From contig NZ_CP060394.1 of assembly GCF_014274465.1 (NCBI RefSeq), forward strand, positions 1,922,001 to 1,986,000: a stretch of DNA of 64,000 bases. Direction: 5' to 3'. Made by a program: the position numbers and the translations under genes. Within the stretch, counting starts at the first letter, position 1; each line of letters opens with the position of its first letter. Below the pieces are notes generated by a model. The model was not told the origin of the DNA, did no database searches, and was given only the letters and a program-made list of their open reading frames with translations. The DNA is from Alloacidobacterium dinghuense (GTDB lineage: Bacteria; Acidobacteriota; Terriglobia; Terriglobales; Acidobacteriaceae). Below are positions 59,459-64,000 of the stretch, in pieces.

Positions 59459-60490
59459 TCACAGATGTACCAAACCTTCCGTAATGGCGGCCAAGGAAGC
59501 CAAAGCTACAACCACCCAAAGAGCGATACCTTGAATGAGTGGCCGTGCTCCGACCCGTCCCAAAGTTTGCTTGTTGATCCCCGAACCGATGAGAAACAGT
59601 GTCACGATCAGCCCGGCCTTACCGAGCCTATTTAATGCCGGGTAGAAGATACTGAAGACCGGCACATAGGTATTTAAAATCGCTGCAACAGAAAAGAATA
59701 AGATGAACCACGGCCACTGAATCGAAGCTTTGCTTTGTGATGTATTCGCATTCCGCCGGCGATTGACTGCCGCAGTTACCAGCGATAAGGGAACAATCCA
59801 TAACGCTCGGGCCAGCTTAACCGTGGTGCCGACTGCAAGCGCAAGATTTCCGTATTTCGCCGACGCTCCTACTACCGAACTGGTGTCGTGAATGGCGAGC
59901 GCAGCCCACAAGCCGAATTGCGTTTGTGTCAGGTGCAGCGCGTTTCCGATCAATGGGAAGAAAATTAGTGCAACCGAATTCAGTACGAACACTATGCCGA
60001 GTGAAACTGCCATCTCTTCTTCACTCGCACTCATCACCGGCCCTAGGGCAGCTATCGCGCTGCCACCGCAGATCGCAGTTCCGGCTGATATCAGAAAAGA
60101 TTGGCGCTGGGGGACTTTTATCAATCGGCCACTAATCCACCCTAGAGCCAAGGTCAAGGAAATCCCGGTCGCGGTGTACAGAAAGCCAGCCCCTCCAGCC
60201 CTCATCACTTGGCCAAGGTTCATGCCAAAACCAAGTAATACAACAGATGCCTGCAACAGAAACTTCGCTAATTGCTTACTTTCTGCTTGATACGGATGTG
60301 CAAGAGTTAATCCGTAAATCAGTCCCGCGACGAGGGCCAAGGGTGGGGAAATCAGCCCGCTGCTGGCCAGCACGACAGCGACAAGGAAGATCGTTTTTGC
60401 GCGTCCTGAAGCGCGTTGATGAAATTGGTTGAATGTGAGCTGGAGGCGTTCGAATCTAACTGAACGCTCCGTATCCGTAAATGTCGTCAT
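59459..60490 (-). CDS. YeiH-family (UPF0324) putative sulfate/anion exporter
   Basis: 343 residues. About ten membrane helices with conserved KFLLQASVVLLGFGMNLGQV, SAGTAICGGSAIAALGPVM, the LAIHDTSSVVGAS motif and FLIGSGINKQTL, the UPF0324 pattern. Inner membrane; members are annotated as sulfate or taurine-related exporters, but few are tested. Located between the SDR and the flavin monooxygenase on the same strand. Confidence 0.9.
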   Translation of the reverse strand: MTTFTDTERSVRFERLQLTFNQFHQRASGRAKTIFLVAVVLASSGLISPPLALVAGLIYGLTLAHPYQAESKQLAKFLLQASVVLLGFGMNLGQVMRAGGAGFLYTATGISLTLALGWISGRLIKVPQRQSFLISAGTAICGGSAIAALGPVMSASEEEMAVSLGIVFVLNSVALIFFPLIGNALHLTQTQFGLWAALAIHDTSSVVGASAKYGNLALAVGTTVKLARALWIVPLSLVTAAVNRRRNANTSQSKASIQWPWFILFFSVAAILNTYVPVFSIFYPALNRLGKAGLIVTLFLIGSGINKQTLGRVGARPLIQGIALWVVVALASLAAITEGLVHL

Positions 60491-60614
60491 TTCTAAATCC
60501 TCTAATCGTTGAAAGAAAAAGCGCTGGAAACTCGATCATCGAGAGTCCGTCAGAACTGGCTTTGTTTCATGTAAGCGCAAGTCCGCCGTCAAAATTGACG
60601 AAGTCTTTTCACGA

Positions 60615-61910
60615 TCAGGTCCAGCTTTCATGAGGGAGTACCGCCTCTTCATACGTGGTCGAGTTCAGGACCTTATATTGATCACGTTCGATGATGTGGG
60701 AAGCTATGTAGGCAGCATCCTCTGGTACTCCGAAGAGCAAGCCTGACTTAGCGTTGTGCAGCCAGGGCAATCCCACGAAATAGAGACCAGCGTATTCACT
60801 TACGCCTCGCTGCTGGACGGGATATCCGTCAGCATCGAAGACAGGCAGGCGCACCATGGTGAAGTCAAACGAATAGCCGGTTGCCCAGATCACGCTGTTG
60901 ACATTTGCTCGCGTGAGATCGAGTTCGTCTCTCTCTGGCTGCTCAAAACCAGCTGCCAGATGAGGAAGGGTCTCCTGGGGCATAGCCAGGCTACGCCTCT
61001 CGATGTAGCTGTCGATCCGGGTCACGAGATTTGCTTCATATCGATCGGCAGCAGCAACCATCAAGTGCAGATCGCGAGCGAGTCTTACCTTCTCGCCGTC
61101 CAATTCGGTAACGCGACCCAGCAGGTTCACTCCATCGGCAGCGAACTGGTGAAGGTTAAGAGTGTGGCCACCTTGTGTGCCGCTGATATGCGGCTTGCCG
61201 CCGAATTTTTCGTGTCGAGAGCTCAGCTCATCTACACTGCGTTCGTAGAGGCCGAGTATGTGGCTCCACAAATTGATGTCGCGTCCGCGATAACGACGGG
61301 GCACGCGTCCTGAGCGGCTCACACTCAGATAAACCTTTCTGCCGCTCTGATACAGCTCTTCTGCAATTTGTGCGCCTGATTGTGCACTGCCCACCACAAG
61401 CACTGCGCCGGCAGCTAGAGAATCAGGGTTCCGGTACGAGTCAGAATGTAGCTGCCGAATCTTTGGCGACAGAGCACCCTTGAATTGAGGTATCCGTGGT
61501 TTCTGGTGAAGGCCTGTAGCAACGACAACATTATTGGCGTGGAGCATACCCGCAGTTGTACGGACGATGTACCCGTCCTTGACTGCGTCTACAGCAAAAA
61601 CATGCGTTCCGTACCAGATCGGCGGACGGTTCTTCTGAATAAACTCCTCGAAATATTTGACGATTTCGTTGCGGCTGAGGAACCCGTCGGGATCTTTACC
61701 GGGTATAGGAGCGCCTGCAAGACGCGATTGCCAGTTAGGAGTGTTCAGGGTGAAGGAGTCCCAGCGATGATTCCTCCATGCATTCGCAGCTTCCGCAGCG
61801 CGTTCAAGGATGATGTGGTCACGGCCTTCCCGTTGCAGATAGTGGCTGACAGAAAGACCTGCCTGTCCACCTCCAATGATGATGGTTTCGAACCTCTTTA
61901 GCTTTTTCAT
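60615..61910 (-). CDS. Flavin-dependent monooxygenase/oxidoreductase, CzcO-like
   Basis: 431 residues. Two dinucleotide sites: IIIGGGQAGLSVSHYL (FAD) and VLVVGSAQSGAQIAEEL (NADPH), with WRNHRWDSFTLNTPNWQSRLAG and VIWATGYSFDFT between and after. NTPNWQ and WATGYSFDF are typical of class B-like flavin monooxygenases of the MSMEG_0569/CzcO group. Cytoplasmic; the substrate cannot be told. A triple half-site operator lies about 95 bases upstream. Followed at 125 bases by yeiH, perhaps one operon. Confidence 0.88.
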   Translation of the reverse strand: MKKLKRFETIIIGGGQAGLSVSHYLQREGRDHIILERAAEAANAWRNHRWDSFTLNTPNWQSRLAGAPIPGKDPDGFLSRNEIVKYFEEFIQKNRPPIWYGTHVFAVDAVKDGYIVRTTAGMLHANNVVVATGLHQKPRIPQFKGALSPKIRQLHSDSYRNPDSLAAGAVLVVGSAQSGAQIAEELYQSGRKVYLSVSRSGRVPRRYRGRDINLWSHILGLYERSVDELSSRHEKFGGKPHISGTQGGHTLNLHQFAADGVNLLGRVTELDGEKVRLARDLHLMVAAADRYEANLVTRIDSYIERRSLAMPQETLPHLAAGFEQPERDELDLTRANVNSVIWATGYSFDFTMVRLPVFDADGYPVQQRGVSEYAGLYFVGLPWLHNAKSGLLFGVPEDAAYIASHIIERDQYKVLNSTTYEEAVLPHESWT

Positions 61911-62319
61911 TTTGCGACCTCTCTCGCGTATTTGCTTTCAGGCGATTAGAGGCGTGAAGGAGAAGCCGTTTGTGTCAGTTTTTGATGTCGTTGGTAGGTT
62001 CTTGACGAGAAATTCTCGTAATACGAGAAACGCCTTGGCCCTCGCTCATTGACCCCTTCGTGGTCAATGAGCGAACACTCAGCATCGTTCATCGAGAAGG
62101 ACCATTGCCATCCATTTTCGTTCAGTCCGGTTGTCTTGAATGCTAAGCGATGGGATCTGTGCGGGGGGCCGTGTCACCCATCGGAATTTCTTCGCTGCGC
62201 GGATGGTTTCGGCCCAAAAATATCGCTTTCCTAAGTGCGAACGTACGAGACAAAGCAGTTTTCTGAATGCATCGTTGTTCGACGTGCGCAATTCAATAAT
62301 GAAACCGAAGGAAGGCACG
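61911..62319. promoter_or_regulatory. Regulatory gap with three half-sites and a 13-bp inverted repeat
   Basis: Half-sites ACGAGAA (62005-62011), TTCTCGT (62013-62019) and ACGAGAA (62023-62029) alternate in direction and make two overlapping perfect palindromes, like a dimer operator. Further on, TCGCTCATTGACC / GGTCAATGAGCGA (62042-62074, 7-base loop CCTTCGT) forms a strong hairpin without a T-run. They sit between divergent genes, so the monooxygenase or the PhoU-like gene may be controlled from here. No gene is visible in the stretch. Confidence 0.6.
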
Positions 62320-62796
62320 ATGAAAAACGTTGCCGTCGCATCGTTGCGTGCCACCTCCGGAAGCTCGACAGGATTTATGGAACAGACAGACATTTATCAA
62401 TACATACAGACCCTGCGTTTACATCTTCTGGACATGTCGAGAGTGTCCCAACGAGGCGTTGACTACTCCATCAAAGCCTATAGATTGGGCTGTCCCGAGT
62501 TTTGTGCAAGCGTTCGAGACAACACCGATGAAATCAACATACTCCATCGTGAGATCACTGAGATCGTACAGGAATTGCTCCTGATGGAACTTGCGCGCGA
62601 GTCAGACCTGCGCTTCACTCTAGCCTCCGCACGAATTTGTAATGCATTGCAAGCAATGCATAGCCAAGCTGTCGAAATTGCGCGAAACAGCATGCGTCTT
62701 CTGGAAAGTGGCGGACTCAGATGCACAGACCTCACCACAATGGGCGATGTTGTCAACAGCCTGGTGCGATTGTGTGAAACAAGTGAATGTCTGTGA
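62320..62796 (+). CDS. Half-size PhoU-like helical protein
   Basis: 158 residues from the ATG at 62320, with GGAAGG 5 bases upstream; the frame is open to 62140. Residues about 30-150 form one three-helix PhoU bundle: IQTLRLHLLDMSRVSQRGVDYSIKAY, SVRDNTDEINILHREITEIVQELLLME and DLRFTLASARICNALQAMHSQAVEIARNS, with the D-x2-I-x-L/H-E and DLR positions of PhoU. Normal PhoU proteins have two such bundles (about 220 residues); this one ends after the first. It may dimerise to replace the missing half. No pst genes are near. Confidence 0.7.
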   Translation: MKNVAVASLRATSGSSTGFMEQTDIYQYIQTLRLHLLDMSRVSQRGVDYSIKAYRLGCPEFCASVRDNTDEINILHREITEIVQELLLMELARESDLRFTLASARICNALQAMHSQAVEIARNSMRLLESGGLRCTDLTTMGDVVNSLVRLCETSECL

Positions 62797-63065
62797 ACGC
62801 GTCTCGGAGCAATTTCAATTTTTTCACCCGCCGCTACGGTGAATAAAAGGCGAACAATTGGTGATAGAGCACCGGCGCTTCTGTCTATTGAATCTGCGGC
62901 CGGTCGATGGGATTCGATGTACTCAGCAAGTGCGGCGACAACGTACCGATCCGCCGCGGAAAGTGGGTTTCGGGCGCATACTACACGAAATGACTGTAGC
63001 GCAGGAGTCCGAAAGCGGTTCGCCCTTTGATCGCGATCTTCGTAGCATTGTCGTTGGAGTGGAGT

Positions 63066-63470
63066 ATGCAACGGCTTCTGGGCACGTTTCCCAATCGAAG
63101 CGCGGGCCTGGCGCTGCTGATTCTTCGACTGGCTGTAGCCGCCGCCCTGATATTAAGCGCGCGGCTTTGTCCCGGGCCGGAGACAGAGGTGGTTTTGGCT
63201 CTCTCGCGGATGGCAGCAGTCTTGATCATAGTGGGTTGGTACACGCGCCTGGCAGCCACATCGGCGGTGCCGGTTTCTTTGTGCACTTTCTGGGTTTGCT
63301 GCGAACCTGGGGTAGATGCATTGCGGATCAATGCGCTTATGATCGCTATACTGGTCGCCATTGGGCTGTTAGGGGCGGGTGCCTATTCTGTGGATGCAAG
63401 GCTTTATGGCAGGCGCAGGCTGGTGGTCGGACGCCCGCGAAGTGAGTTGGAGCGGAGGGGGACGCCATGA
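63066..63470 (+). CDS. DoxX-like membrane protein
   Basis: 134 residues from the ATG at 63066 (GGAGTGGAG just upstream); the frame opens at 63027. Four helices: LALLILRLAVAAALILSARL, VLALSRMAAVLIIVGWYTRLAATSAV, VSLCTFWVC and ALMIAILVAIGLLGAGAYSVDARLYGRRRL, a DoxX-like ending. It overlaps the response regulator by 4 bases (ATGA), so the two are translated together. Function unknown. Confidence 0.7.
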   Translation: MQRLLGTFPNRSAGLALLILRLAVAAALILSARLCPGPETEVVLALSRMAAVLIIVGWYTRLAATSAVPVSLCTFWVCCEPGVDALRINALMIAILVAIGLLGAGAYSVDARLYGRRRLVVGRPRSELERRGTP

Positions 63471-64000
63471 GTACAACACCGGTGAGCGCCGAGCGAATTC
63501 GAATCCTTACCGTCGACGACCATCCCCTGATCCTCGAAGGGATTGCCAGCGTGCTGCATCGGCAGCCCGATATGGAGTTGGTGGGCGAAGCTTCGAATGG
63601 ATATGAGGCCATCGAGGCGTTTGCGAAGCTCAGGCCCGATGTGGCTTTGATCGACCTGCAGATGCCAGGTATGAATGGGATTGATACCATTAGCGCGATT
63701 CTTGAAAAGTGGCCGGCCGCATGCTGCAGAGTGCTCACCACCTATGCCGGAGATGTGCAGGCAACGCGCGCATTGAAGGCCGGCGCCAAGGGGTATCTGC
63801 TTAAGAGCATGCTGCGCAAAGAACTGGTTGATACCATACGCACCGTTCACTCCGGCAAAAGCCGCATACCAGCCGAGATCGCTACGGAACTGGCCAGTCA
63901 CCTTACTTCAGACGCTCTGTCGGCGCGCGAAATTGAGGTGCTGCGCATGGTCAGAGAAGGTTGCTCCAACAAAATAGTCGCCGACCGTCTGGTGATTTCT
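63467..64000 (+). CDS. NarL/FixJ-type response regulator (3' end outside window)
   Basis: 178 residues are visible from the ATG at 63467; the frame is open at the window end. Receiver domain: ILTVDDHPLILEGI with the acidic pair, phospho-acceptor D63 in VALIDLQMPGMNG, conserved Thr in LTTYAGD and Lys in GAKGYLLKSM. The LuxR-type HTH begins DALSAREIEVLRMVREGCSNKIVADRLVIS. Binds DNA on phosphorylation. It overlaps the DoxX-like gene. A partner kinase of HisKA_3 type would be expected; one lies far upstream at 3883-5532, without evidence of pairing. Confidence 0.92.
   Translation, partial: MSTTPVSAERIRILTVDDHPLILEGIASVLHRQPDMELVGEASNGYEAIEAFAKLRPDVALIDLQMPGMNGIDTISAILEKWPAACCRVLTTYAGDVQATRALKAGAKGYLLKSMLRKELVDTIRTVHSGKSRIPAEIATELASHLTSDALSAREIEVLRMVREGCSNKIVADRLVIS

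Noticed and set aside
62858-63445. 195-codon frame overlapping the DoxX-like gene
   Set aside because: The competing frame from 63066 has a ribosome site, four membrane helices and a 4-base overlap with the response regulator; this one has none of these.

Overview
The window reads as a chromosomal segment of a Gram-negative soil bacterium, most likely an acidobacterium of the Acidobacteriaceae/Terriglobia type. This is inferred from the mix of genes (type VI secretion tip, Lol lipoprotein export, Wza/Wzc-type exopolysaccharide export, a large GH38 mannosidase, a kinase-TPR protein, an ImmA-free integrase remnant at a tRNA) and from dispersed TGTCATCCTGAG...GATCTGC repeats of a kind common in that phylum. 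No 16S or marker phylogeny is possible here, so the assignment is an inference. Both ends cut genes: a vgrG at the left and a NarL-type response regulator at the right.

Layout. 1-3836: tail of a type VI secretion locus (VgrG, PAAR protein, two small unknown proteins); VgrG and PAAR carry matching Gln/Ala-rich helical tails. 3883-5532: MASE1 sensor histidine kinase. 5913-14771 (minus strand): small membrane protein, clpC, lolD, a zinc-dependent phospholipase C-like protein, lolC/E and a secreted beta-propeller protein. 14980-18282: GH38 alpha-mannosidase behind a LacI-type operator. 18790-32731: exopolysaccharide cluster in one direction: Wzc-type kinase, Wza, Wzy-like polymerase, an orphan secreted protein, a beta-helix lyase-like protein, two GT4 glycosyltransferases, UDP-glucose dehydrogenase and GDP-mannose 3,5-epimerase-like protein. 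32815-35457: tRNA-Ser(CGA), a small Cys-rich protein, and an asparagine-synthetase-like protein preceded by a small conserved partner.

35818-49199: mostly housekeeping: malate dehydrogenase, isocitrate dehydrogenase, an exported Gfo/Idh/MocA protein, YtxH protein, FAD amine-oxidase-like protein, SCO1 protein, DUF6624, excisionase-type HTH protein, a phosphofructokinase with PPi-type residues, an acyl-CoA ligase, DoxX and a CPA2 antiporter. 49460-52254: tRNA-Asn followed by a decayed integrase, a truncated IS110-family transposase and an orphan gene: the worn-out end of an integrated element. 52490-64000: kinase-TPR protein, a periplasmic two-repeat protein, then an accessory set (AraC regulator, SDR, YeiH exporter, flavin monooxygenase, half-size PhoU-like protein, DoxX-like protein, response regulator).

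How genes work together. The polysaccharide cluster supplies precursor enzymes (UDP-glucuronate and probably GDP-L-galactose/gulose), transferases, a polymerase and the outer-membrane/inner-membrane export machine, but no flippase or priming phosphoglycosyltransferase lies inside the window. LolC and LolD on the same strand probably form a lipoprotein releasing transporter. The strongest candidates for something new are the paired Gln/Ala tails on VgrG and PAAR, the glutaminase-less asparagine-synthetase-like gene with its small partner, and the orphan secreted protein coupled to the polymerase.
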